Positions 1 to 9,900 of a stretch of 15,061 nucleotides of DNA are shown here, piece by piece. The position numbers and the translations under genes were made by a program. Origin of the DNA: Burkholderiaceae bacterium (GTDB lineage Bacteria > Pseudomonadota > Gammaproteobacteria > Burkholderiales > Burkholderiaceae); assembly GCA_030151165.1 (NCBI GenBank), contig JASLEM010000045.1, positions 1 through 15,061 on the forward strand, in the 5' to 3' direction. The notes under the pieces are model-generated. The model was not told the origin of the DNA, made no database searches, and saw only the letters and a list, made by a program, of their open reading frames with translations. Numbering within the stretch: the stretch's first letter is position 1; each line of letters begins with the position of its first letter.

Positions 1-1307
1 GGGCTGAAGAAGTGCATGCCGATCACGTCCTGCGGACGCTTCGTGAACGAGGCGATCTTGTCGAGATCCAGCGTCGACGTGTTGGACGCCAGGATCGCGC
101 CCGGCTTCATCACGGCGTCGAGCTGCTCGAAGACCTTCTGCTTGACGCCGATCTCCTCGAACACCGCCTCGATCACGAGGTCGGCGTCGCCCAGGTCGGC
201 GTACGACAGCGTCGTCGACAGCAGCGCCATGCGTTCGGCGTACTTGTCTTCCTTCAGCTTGCCCTTCTTGACCTGCGCCTCGTAGTTCTTGCGGATGATC
301 GCGAGGCCCTTGTCGAGCGCCTCCTGCTTCATCTCGAGCATCACCACCGGCGTGCCGGCGTTCAGGAAGTTCATCGCGATGCCGCCGCCCATCGTGCCGG
401 CGCCGATCACGGCGACCTTGGCGATCTCGCGCGTGGCCGTGGTCTCGGGGACGTCGGGCACCTTGGACGCGGCGCGCTCCGCGAAGAACGCGTGGCGCAG
501 CGCCTTGCTTTCCGGCGTGAGCATCAGCGCGGCGAACGCCTCGCGCTCGTACTTCATGCCGTCGTCGAACTTGGCCTTCGTCGCCTGCTCGACGGCGTCG
601 ACGCAGCGCAGCGGCGCCGGGAAGTTCTTCGACAGCGCCTTGACCGTGTTGCGCGCGAAGCCGAAGAAGGCGTCGCCGTCCGGGTGCTTGCACCTCAGGT
701 CGCGCACCATCGGCAGCGGGCGGGCGTCCGCGATCTCGTTGGCGAAGGCGATCGCGCCTTCGAGCAGGTCGCCCTCGATCACGCGGTCGAACAGTTTCTG
801 GCCGATGACCTGCGCCAACGCCTCGCTCTTGACCGGCTCGCCGCTGACGATCATGTTCAGCGCGGCCTCGACGCCGATCACGCGCGGCAGGCGTTGCGTG
901 CCGCCGGCGCCCGGCAGGATGCCCAGCTTGACTTCGGGCAGCGCGATCTGCGCGCTAGGCGCGACGACGCGGTAGTGGCAGCCCAGGCTCAGCTCGAGCC
1001 CGCCGCCCATGCAGACGGTGTGGATCGCGGCGACGACCGGCTTGGACGCGCCCTCGACGCGCGCGATCAGGCTCAGCAGGTTCGGCTCGGCCATCGCCTT
1101 CGGCGAGCCGAATTCGCGGATGTCCGCGCCGCCCGAGAACGCCTTGCCGGCGCCGGTGATCACGATCGCCTTGACGGCCGCGTCGTCCTCGGCGCGCTCG
1201 ACGCCTTCGGCGACGGCCTTGCGCGTCTCGAAGCCGAGGCCGTTGACCGGCGGGTTGTTCAGGGTGATCACGGCCACCGCGCCGCGGACTTCGTAACTCG
1301 CACTCAT
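1..1307 (-). CDS. Bifunctional enoyl-CoA hydratase / 3-hydroxyacyl-CoA dehydrogenase (FadB/FadJ-like), 3' end outside window
   Basis: This fused beta-oxidation enzyme hydrates trans-2-enoyl-CoA and then oxidises the 3-hydroxyacyl-CoA with NAD+. The ATG at 1307-1305 follows a GGAGA ribosome-binding sequence, and 435 complete codons remain before the window edge. The N-terminal crotonase domain (about residues 5-190) has the oxyanion-hole segment around 58-62 and two glutamates in the catalytic positions, E105 (in GGGLE) and E125 (in LPEVKLG), 20 residues apart as in E. coli FadB. A linker follows, then the dehydrogenase NAD-binding domain from about 296 with the Rossmann motif GAGTMGGG (302-309), SNTST (408-412) and HFFS (432-435), whose histidine is the expected catalytic one. 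The family is usually about 700 residues, so the missing part should be the C-terminal dehydrogenase domain. No partner thiolase is visible. The specific fadB/fadJ name cannot be decided from this half. Confidence 0.93.
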   Translation of the reverse strand, partial: MSASYEVRGAVAVITLNNPPVNGLGFETRKAVAEGVERAEDDAAVKAIVITGAGKAFSGGADIREFGSPKAMAEPNLLSLIARVEGASKPVVAAIHTVCMGGGLELSLGCHYRVVAPSAQIALPEVKLGILPGAGGTQRLPRVIGVEAALNMIVSGEPVKSEALAQVIGQKLFDRVIEGDLLEGAIAFANEIADARPLPMVRDLRCKHPDGDAFFGFARNTVKALSKNFPAPLRCVDAVEQATKAKFDDGMKYEREAFAALMLTPESKALRHAFFAERAASKVPDVPETTATREIAKVAVIGAGTMGGGIAMNFLNAGTPVVMLEMKQEALDKGLAIIRKNYEAQVKKGKLKEDKYAERMALLSTTLSYADLGDADLVIEAVFEEIGVKQKVFEQLDAVMKPGAILASNTSTLDLDKIASFTKRPQDVIGMHFFS

Positions 1308-1361
1308 GGGCTTTGTCTCCGTGCTGGCCGAGGCGCTTGCCCCGGCGATTCCAGGAAAATA

Positions 1362-1373
1362 GAACGATCGTTC
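1362..1373. promoter_or_regulatory. Palindromic TetR-family-type operator upstream of the beta-oxidation gene
   Basis: GAACGATCGTTC is a perfect 12-bp palindrome centred about 60 bp upstream of the start codon of the beta-oxidation gene. Its flanks are AT-rich compared with the surrounding DNA. Symmetric GAAC...GTTC sites of this kind are known operators of TetR-family repressors of fatty-acid genes (PsrA and FadP types in Proteobacteria). The identity of the regulator is inferred; no tetR gene is in the window. I could not settle a -35/-10 pair beside it. Confidence 0.55.
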
Positions 1374-1541
1374 GATTCTAGGGCCGAACTTTGAAACGCG
1401 CGTGTCCCGGCCGTGACAGGCTGCGGGTCAACCCGGTCCGGCACGCGGGGACGGCCGTCCGGCCGGTGAAACTCCGGGCAGCATACGACGAGCGCGCCCG
1501 CCGCGTCGCGCGGCCCGGTCGGCGTCAGGGCCGCCCGCGGT

Positions 1542-3953
1542 TCAGGATTTCGCGACGCGGCCGTCGCGGCGCGCGGGCGACGAAGCAGCGGCCGGCGCGG
1601 GCGCGGCAGCCTGCGCCCCGCGCACGTCGAAACTCACCGCATCGACCGCCTGGCCCTGCGCGTCGACCAGCTCCAGCACGTGATGCCCCGGCCAGGGCAT
1701 CCACGGCAAGGGCTTGGCCGGCCCGAGGCGCTTGCCGTCCAGCCGCCACGCCGCGCCGGGCGGCGGCGGGTTGACGGCCTCGAAGCGCAGGCGCTGCACG
1801 GCCGGCGGGATGTCGGGGTCGATCGCGACGATGGAGCGATCGTCCGGCGACGCGATCCGGCGCGCGGCCGTGCCGAGGCGGCTCGCCAGCACGACGTGTG
1901 CCGTCTCGGTGCCGGCGACGAACCACTCGGTGCGGACGGGCTCGAGGTTGCCGGCGAAGTCGATGCGCTGCGCGACGAGCCCCGGCGGCGCCGCGGGCGC
2001 GCCGGGCAGCGCGGGCTGCAGCACGGCGGGACGGCCCTGCGCATCGACCGGGCCGTGCGGGCCGGTGCTGATCCAGGCCGCGTCGACCAGCGGCTTCGCG
2101 CCCGCGTGCGCCGGGACAGTGGTCGCTGTCGTCGCCGCGTGCGCGCCGGGCCGCGCCGCGTGCGCGAAGGCGCCGTCGCTGCGCTGCATCGCGTCCATCA
2201 CGAGCCGCCACACCGGCGCCGCGCCGGTCACGCCCGAGACCGCGTGCATCGGCGCGCCGCTCGCGTTGCCGACCCATACCCCCACGGTGTATCGCGCCGA
2301 GAAGCCGATGCACCAGTTGTCGCGCATGTCCTTGCTGGTGCCGGTCTTGACGGCCGACCAGTAGCGCGTCGCGAGCGCGTTGTCGAGGCCGAAGGTCGGC
2401 ACGCGGGCGCCGTTGTCGGAGAGGATGTCGGCGACGATGAAGGATGCGCCCGCGTCCATCACGCGCACCGGCGCCGCCGTCGCGGGCTTGGTGGCGCTCG
2501 CGGGCAGTTGCAGCCGCGGCGCACTCGCGAGGCCGCCGTTCGCGAGCTCGCGGTAGGCGTTCGCCAGCGACAGCAGCGTCACCTCCGGCGAGCCGAGCGC
2601 GATGCTGTAACCGTAGAAGTCGCCCGGCCGGCTGATCGGCAGCCCGAGCGCGACGAGCCGGCGCGCGATGCGGTCGGGGGACACCATCACCGCCGTGCGC
2701 ACCGCCGGCACGTTGAGCGACGAGCCGAGCGCCGTGCGGACCGTCACCGGGCCCTTGAAGTCGTGGTCGTAGTTCTGCGGGATGTAGAGCCCGGACGGCG
2801 TGTGCAGCCGCGCGGGCGAGTCCTCCAGCACCGAGGCCGCGGTGAGCCAGCGCTGCTCGATGGCCTGCTCATAGAGGAAGGGCTTGAGCGTCGAGCCGGC
2901 CTGGCGGCGCGCGACGACCGCGTCCACCGCCGCGGCCTGCGACAGGTCGCCGCTCGAGCCGACCCAGGCGAGCACGTCGCCGCTCGCGTTGTCGAGGACG
3001 ACGACGGCACCGTCCTCGACGTCGCGGTCGCGCAGCTCGGCGAGCTGCTGGCGCAGGGCGTCGCGCGCGAAGCGCTGGGCGCCGGCGTCGAGCGTGGTCG
3101 CGAGCGTCGCCGGCGGCGCCGTGCCGGGCGACTGCGCGGCGGCCGCGGCGAGCACCTGGCGCGCGAAGTGCGGCGCGAGCTGCTCGGTGGTGTCGGCGGG
3201 CGACGCCGTCTTCGCGCGCCCCAGCATCAGCTCGGCGAAACCCTGCGCCGTCGCGCACGCGTCGCCGCGGCCCTGCGCCTTCAGCACGCCGCACGCGCGC
3301 TGGCCGACCACCGCCGGCGCCGCGTTCGGCGCGCGCAGCAGCGCCGCCGCGATCGCCGACTCCTCGGCGTCGAGCCCCGACGCGTCCTTCTGGAACAGCG
3401 CCTGCGACATCGCGCCGACGCCGACCGTCTCGCCGCGGAACGGCACGAGGTTGAGCCAGGCCTCGAGGATCTGGTCCTTCGTCCACTGCCGCTCGAGGCG
3501 CAACGCCGCGGCGGCCTGCTCGATCTTCGTCGTCACCGAGCGACCGCCGCGCGGCATCGCGAGGTCGGCGTCGATCAGGCCGGCGAGCTGCATCGTGATC
3601 GTCGACGCGCCGCGCGTGCCACCCGCGTCCGCGCGCCCGAGCGCCGCGCCGGCGACGGCCGACCAGTCGACGCCCGCGTGGCTCATGAAGCGCTGGTCTT
3701 CCGACGCGATCGCCGCCGCGCGCATCGCCGGCGAGATCCGCGCCAGCGGCACCCACGCCGCGCGGCGCGCGTGCAGGTCGGTGCGCACGGTCTGCACCGG
3801 CGTGCCGTGGCGGTCGAGGATCAGCGTCTCGGAGCTGCGGTACGACGCGCGCACCTGGTCGAAGCTCGGCATCGCCGCCCGCGCGGCCGCGGGCCACGCC
3901 AGCGCTGCCGCGACGCAGATCGCGGCAAACCTCGTTTCCGGCCAGCGGCTCAT
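1542..3953 (-). CDS. pbpC: Penicillin-binding protein 1C (bifunctional peptidoglycan glycosyltransferase/transpeptidase)
   Basis: An 803-residue class A penicillin-binding protein that would polymerise and crosslink peptidoglycan in the periplasm; E. coli PBP1C has 770 residues. The chosen ATG (3953-3951) lies 7 bp after the stop of the alpha-2-macroglobulin gene and gives a hydrophobic N-terminus (residues 9-27). The GT51 domain (about 40-215) shows SEDQRFMSHAGVDW (84-97, catalytic E85) and RGASTITMQ (114-122). The transpeptidase domain has all three motifs: STLK with nucleophile S354 and K357, SLN at 412-414, and KTGTS at 536-540. The C-terminal part (about 640-780) fits the BiPBP_C domain typical of PBP1C. 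The N-terminal hydrophobic stretch ends in ARAAMP, like a cleavable signal rather than a firm anchor. Adjacency to an alpha-2-macroglobulin gene is the classic PBP1C context and supports the assignment. Confidence 0.96.
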   Translation of the reverse strand: MSRWPETRFAAICVAAALAWPAAARAAMPSFDQVRASYRSSETLILDRHGTPVQTVRTDLHARRAAWVPLARISPAMRAAAIASEDQRFMSHAGVDWSAVAGAALGRADAGGTRGASTITMQLAGLIDADLAMPRGGRSVTTKIEQAAAALRLERQWTKDQILEAWLNLVPFRGETVGVGAMSQALFQKDASGLDAEESAIAAALLRAPNAAPAVVGQRACGVLKAQGRGDACATAQGFAELMLGRAKTASPADTTEQLAPHFARQVLAAAAAQSPGTAPPATLATTLDAGAQRFARDALRQQLAELRDRDVEDGAVVVLDNASGDVLAWVGSSGDLSQAAAVDAVVARRQAGSTLKPFLYEQAIEQRWLTAASVLEDSPARLHTPSGLYIPQNYDHDFKGPVTVRTALGSSLNVPAVRTAVMVSPDRIARRLVALGLPISRPGDFYGYSIALGSPEVTLLSLANAYRELANGGLASAPRLQLPASATKPATAAPVRVMDAGASFIVADILSDNGARVPTFGLDNALATRYWSAVKTGTSKDMRDNWCIGFSARYTVGVWVGNASGAPMHAVSGVTGAAPVWRLVMDAMQRSDGAFAHAARPGAHAATTATTVPAHAGAKPLVDAAWISTGPHGPVDAQGRPAVLQPALPGAPAAPPGLVAQRIDFAGNLEPVRTEWFVAGTETAHVVLASRLGTAARRIASPDDRSIVAIDPDIPPAVQRLRFEAVNPPPPGAAWRLDGKRLGPAKPLPWMPWPGHHVLELVDAQGQAVDAVSFDVRGAQAAAPAPAAASSPARRDGRVAKS

Positions 3954-3960
3954 CGCGTGC

Positions 3961-6900
3961 TCACGGCTGGACGGTCCACGCCGCGTTGGGCGACTCGCCG
4001 AACATCTCCGGCGCGTACATCGCCTCGACGTGCGTCTGCGGCAGGCCGAAGCGCCCGGGGTTGTTGAGCCGCATCGTGTACTCGACGCTGAACTGGCCCT
4101 TGGGCAGGTAGCGGTAGTACGCGCGGAACGCCTCGAAGCTGCGCTCCTGGTACGCGAGCCAGCCGCGCTGGTCGTCCTTCTCGGTGCCGGTGCTGATCTG
4201 GTCGTCGCCGCCGAGCCCGGTGCCCAGCAGCGCGGCGCCGCCGGGAATCGGGTCGTTGACGACGACCCACGTCGCGTCGGCCTGGACGTCGATGTCCAGG
4301 TGCACGCGCACGGTGTCGCCACGCGACCACTTGCCGGCCACCTTCTGCTCCACCGGCGTGATCGTCTTCGTGACGCGGTAGCCGCTGCCGAAGGGCGCGG
4401 TCACGGGCACCGCGGCCTTCGACGTCACCGTGACCCAGGGCTTGCCCGTGCCGTCGTGGTCGACCTGCAGGGTCGCATCCGCCTTGTTGCCCACGGGAGC
4501 GGAGCGACCCTTCTCAGATGTCGCGGCGAAGCCGTCCGGCCAACCCAGCGGGACGATGCCGCCGGATGCGTTCTTCGCCCAATCGAACGTCGTCGTCGCG
4601 TTCGGCGCGCCGAAGCTCGCGCGCGTCGCGCCGCGCACCGGCACCGACTCGAACTTCTTCGAGAACGACTCCATCGCGACCGAGCCCCACGCGTTCGACA
4701 CGGTCGTGGACCAGCGCCCGAACTGCTGGCGCTGCAGCGTGCCGGTGACGATGCGCGGCACGTCCTCGGCCCACGACGGCTTGTTCTCGACGGCCAGGAT
4801 CATGCGCACGCTGTTGACGTCGCCGTTGCTCATGAGCCACCACCAGCTGTCGTCGCGCTCGGTCGAGAAGCCCAGGCGCGTGCCCTGCACGTTCAGCCGC
4901 GCGCGCAGGATCTGCTCGGCCTCGTCCATCTTCTTCGCGCGGTCGGGGATCGCGGGCATCCGGTCGAGGATCTGCAGCCAGTCGATCACCGCGCCGGTGG
5001 GCCACTGGTTCGGCAGGACCTGGATCGAGTCGAGCATGCGCGGCTGCGCCTTGCCGGTGCGGCTCAACGCCTCGATCGCGGCAAGTTTGCGCACGTCGAG
5101 ATCGCCGTTCTTGAGGAAGGCCGGACGCCAGAAGTCGCGCTTGACGCGGCCCTCGACGAAGCCGATCAGCCCGCGCTCCATCGTGGCGCGCGTGTCGTCG
5201 GGCAGCGTGAAGTCGTAGCCCAGGCGGCTCGCCTCGTCGCTGATCGCCAGCAGGTAGGCCGTCAGGCTGTCGCTGCCGGTGTGCGGGCTGCCGCCGGACG
5301 GCGGGAAGTAGTTGGCGAGGCCGTCCTCGTCGAGGTACAGCGGGATGCGGCCGGCCATCGCCTTCCAGCGCGTCGTGTCGCGCAGGCCGATCGAGATCGA
5401 CGCCTCCTGCTCGAGACACGACCAGGGGTATCGACGGAAGAAGTCCTGCACGCCCGCGAGGCCGTCACCCAGCTTCGGCTTGAGCGCGAGCTCGATGCCG
5501 CCGCGCAGCTTGCCGGTGGCGTCGGGCAGCGCGTTGACCGGCGGCGCGATCGGGATGCGCAGCGTCTTGTCCAGCTGCACGAGCGTCGCCTGCTGCACGG
5601 TGACGGGCACGGCCTCGGCGATCTTCTGCGAGAACTTCATGCGGTCGTGCGCCGCGCCCGCGTCCGCCGCGACCGTCCAGTCGACGGCCTTGACGTTGAA
5701 CGGCGCATCGACGTCCCAGCCCAGGTCGGCCGCGGTGTTGGCCGCGATCGTCACGGTCTGCGCCGGCAGCGCCTGGTCGGCCACCTTCGCCGACAGCGTC
5801 GCCTGCAGCGCAGCCTTGGTCGTGTTGCGCAGCGTGAACATCGCCTTGTAGTGGTCGCCTTCGCGCACCAGCGGCGGCACGCCCGAGACGATCTGGAGAT
5901 CCTGCGTCGCGGCGATCGTGGCCTGGCCGGTGCCGAACAGGGCGCTGTTTTCAACATGATCGGCGCCCTGCATCACCACGTCCGCGATTGCGACGATGCG
6001 GAAGCTCGTGAGCGAGTCGTTGAGCGGCACGGCGACCGTGGCCTCGCCCTTCGCGTCGAGGACGACGCTCGGGTTCCACAGCAGCAGCGTGTCGAACAGC
6101 TCGCGCGTCGGGAACTGGCCGCCACCGCCGCCGGCGGGCGCGGCCTTCTTGCCGAAGTGGCGCTTGCCGATGATCTGCATCTGCGCGGTGGCCGTCTCGA
6201 CGGCGTAGTCGCGGCGCTTGATCATCGCGTCGAACAGGTCCCAGCTGTCGTTCGGCTTCAACGACAGCAAGGCTTCGTCGACCGCCGCCAGCGTCACCTC
6301 GGTGCCCGCGGGCGCGGGGCGGCCGTCGGGCAGCGTGACCTTGATGCGCACCTGGCTCGTCGCGCGGATCGGGTAGCTGGGCTTGTCGGGCGTCACGTCG
6401 ACCTTGAGCCGATGCTCCGCGTCACCCACCTCGATCTCGGTGATGCCGAACTTGAACGCCGGCTTCGCGAGGTCGACCATCGCCGTCGGGGGCTGGTAGT
6501 CCTGGCCCTCGTCGCGCCACGCGTGCCACCACTCGACCGGCGAGTGCCAGCCCCAGGTGAAGAACGAGTACCACGGCACCTCGCGCACGCGGCCGCGCAC
6601 GGCGAGCACCGACACGAACACGTTCGGCGCCCACTCGGCCTTGACCGGCAGCTCGATGGTCGGGTCGCGGCCATCGAGGTCGACGGTGCGCGTCTCGACG
6701 ATGCCGTTGCGCTCGATGGCCACCAGCGCGGTCGCGTGGCGGAACGGGCTGCGGATCTGGAAGCGCGCGACCTGGCCGGGCTCGTAGGCGCGCTGCTCGG
6801 GCAGCACGTCCATGCGGTCGTCGTTGGCGCTGCCGAACCAGACCTCGCCCGCGCGCGTCACCCACACGCTCGAGGCGGCGCGCGCGACGTGGCCGTTGGC

Positions 6901-9900
6901 GTCCTTGGCTTCGGCAATCAGTTCGACGTTGCCCGCGGCTTCCAGCTTCAGGTCGCACAGCACGAGGCCACGCGCGTCGCTGCGGCCCGAGCAGACCTCG
7001 CCGAGGTCCTCGTCGACGTTCTTGTTGTCGTACGCGTAGAAGCCGCCGACGAGCCGCTTGCGCGCCGTCAGCTGGTGATGCACGACGGCATGCACGCTGA
7101 CATCGACGCCCGCCTGCGGCTTGCCCTTCGTGTCGAGCGCGACGACCTGCGCGGGTAGCTTCTGGTGCACCGAGACCCAGTCGTCGGTGCGCACGCCCAG
7201 CACGACGGCGGATGGCCACAGCGGCAGCGTCTGGCTCAGCGTCTGGATCTCGCCGTTCGGGTCGGCGTAGGTCGCCTGCACCAGCATCTCCTTCGGCGCG
7301 GTGGTGGGCGGCAGCTTGGGCAGCGTGACCTTGCCGGCACCGTTCTTGTCGAGGGTGACGGCGAGCTTGTCGGCGACCAGCTTCGAGTTCGGATCGCGCT
7401 GCGACACCATCCTGTCGGCGTCGTCCTCGTCGACGTAGTCCTCGCTGAACATCGCGCCGTCGCCGGACGGGGTCGCGTCGTCGGCGGCCTTCTTCGGCGG
7501 CTCGAAATGGAAGCCCGGGTAGCGGGTCACCGGCACGGCCTGCGCGAGGTCGATGTCGCGCAGCTGCGCCGACACCCGCAGCGGCAGGTTCGCGGCGCCG
7601 CCACCGTTGCCGTAGTTCACCATCACGTCGAGCGACAGCTCGCGCGGGTCGACCTGCGGGCCGGCGGGCGGCACGATGCGGCCGATCATCGCGGGCAGGC
7701 GGAACTCCTCGACGCGAAACGAGCCGGTCTGCGTCGACCACTCGCCGCCGCGCATCAGCGTGACGTCGTAGACGCCCAGCTTCGCGTCGTCGGGGATCTT
7801 GTAGACGGTCTCGGCGTAACGGCCGGCGCGCCAGGCGAGCGGGAAGTCGAAGTGCTCGCCCGAGCCCTCGTGCTCGATGCGCAGCGTGTCGGGCAGCGCG
7901 CCCTTGTCGACCAGCGCGAGGCCGGTCAGCAGCTCGCGGCGCGCGTGGCTCTTCATCGAGATCGTCTGGCCGGCGCGCAGCAGCGTGCGGTCCATGACGG
8001 TGTGGAACAGCTTGCGCGAGACGCCGCCGTCGTCGTCCGTGCCGCCGCCGTGCGAATTCAGGTTGAAGCGCCAGGCCTCGATGCCGTCCATCCACGTCGA
8101 CCACACGAAGGCCATGTCGGCACGGCCCTGGCCATCGGTCTTGCGCGCGCTGACGAAGTAGCCGTTCGGCCGGCCGGACGTGCCCTGGTAGCGGCCTTCA
8201 TGTTCTCCTTCGCAGTAGTTCCATTCGAGCTTCGGAATCTGCCTGTCGATGCGCGCGAAACCCTGCGCGTCCGTCTCGCCCTGCCACACCGGCTTGCCGA
8301 GGCAGTCGGACACCTGCACCTTCGCGCCCTGCACCGGCTTGCCCTTGTCCAGCGTCGTGACCCAGGCGCCCGAGTTGACCGGCGCCCACTTGAAATGCAC
8401 CGACAGGTTGGTGACGAGCACGCCGGTGCGCACGTACATCGGCGCCGCGCGGTCGAACAGCGACTGGCCCAGGCGCGGCGACTCGATCTCGACGACGTGG
8501 TAGCCCGGCTGCGGCAGCGGGATGCCGATCACCTCGAACGGATGCGGCTCGGTCGTGAACTCCGGCGGCAGCTTGACGGCGTGAACGCCGGCCGCCTTGT
8601 TCAGCAGGCTCACCTCGCGCGTCTGGATCACGGTCGGGTCGAACGGCGCGTCGTTGTCGTCGGCGTCCTCCGCCTGCTCCTCGTCGGTCTTGTCGTGGCC
8701 GTGGTCCTTCGCGACGCGCTTCGATTTCGGCGGCGCGACCGCCGGCGGCAGCTTGATGCCGAGATCGCTCTCGACGACGCCGCGGTCGAGGCGCGTCTCG
8801 TCGTAGCGCGCGATCTTCGCGAACCAGTCGATGATGGCCGCGTCGTCGGTCAGGTTCAGCTCGCGCGCGGGCGCGCCGGCGAGCGTGAGCGCCTTCACGC
8901 CGACGTTGCCCTCGATGTGGCGCACGGTCAGCGGCAGCACGGGCTCGGCGTTGAGCTCGAGCACGCCGAAGGTCGCGGCCGGGAACTTGGCGAGCGCGGG
9001 CGCGTCGGAGGTGCGCGTCGCGAGCGGGAACTGCGCGGCGTTCTCGAGCTTGCGGCCCGAGTCGTCGGCGAAGTTCGACGGCAGCTCGATGCGCACGTCC
9101 GCCTTCTCGGGCAGCGTGCCGGAGAACTGCACTGCCGTCACGCCCTCGTCCGTCTTGTCGCCGCCGGTCTCGCCCTTGTTGCGGCCGAAGAAGTAGAGGA
9201 ACTTGTGCAGCCCGCCGCTGCTCGCGTCGACCAGCGCGTCGGACGTCTCGCCGCGGTGCTGCTCGATCTGCGGCGTGTGCGTGCCGTCCGGGCCGACGAG
9301 CACCACCTTCTCCGCGATGCTGCGCGGCACCGGCGCCGAGAACTCGAGGCGCAGCGGGCGCATCGGCAGGCAGTCGGCGCGCGCGTTGACGCGCTCGCAG
9401 GTGAAGCTCGCGGTGAACGCGGGGCGCACGACGTAGTCGAGGCGCCGATCGGCCGTGCTCGGCACGCCGGACGCGGTCGCGATGCCCGCGCCCCACACGA
9501 GCGACAGCTTCGCCTCGGGCGCGAGCGGCCGCGCGCAGCGCAGCGTGACGGCGCGCGCCTGCTGCGGCACGAGGTCGACGGCCTTCAGGATCGCGTCGCG
9601 CGTCGGGCCGGTGATGACGCTGACCGGCACGCGCTCGCCGACGCCCGCGACCTCGCAGACCGCGAAGCGCTGGATGCTGTCGGCCGTGGCCGCGCCGTTG
9701 AGCAGCAGCGCGAAGACCTGCTCCTCCTCGATCTTGTTGTACTCGCCGGGGTGCGGGTAGGCGCGCACGATGGCCGGGCCGCCGGTCGAGAACGAGAACT
9801 TCGCGCCGGGGTCGATGTCCGCGCCGCCGACCGACTTCACGCCCGGCCTGGGCGTCACGTTGCACTTCGTGCCGGGCGGCAGGTCCTTGGCGAAGTCGAA

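Noticed and set aside
12..1394. Plus-strand open frame of 460 codons opposite the beta-oxidation gene
   Set aside because: The minus strand there encodes a clear crotonase/dehydrogenase with catalytic residues; the plus-strand product is a low-complexity Arg/Leu/His shadow.
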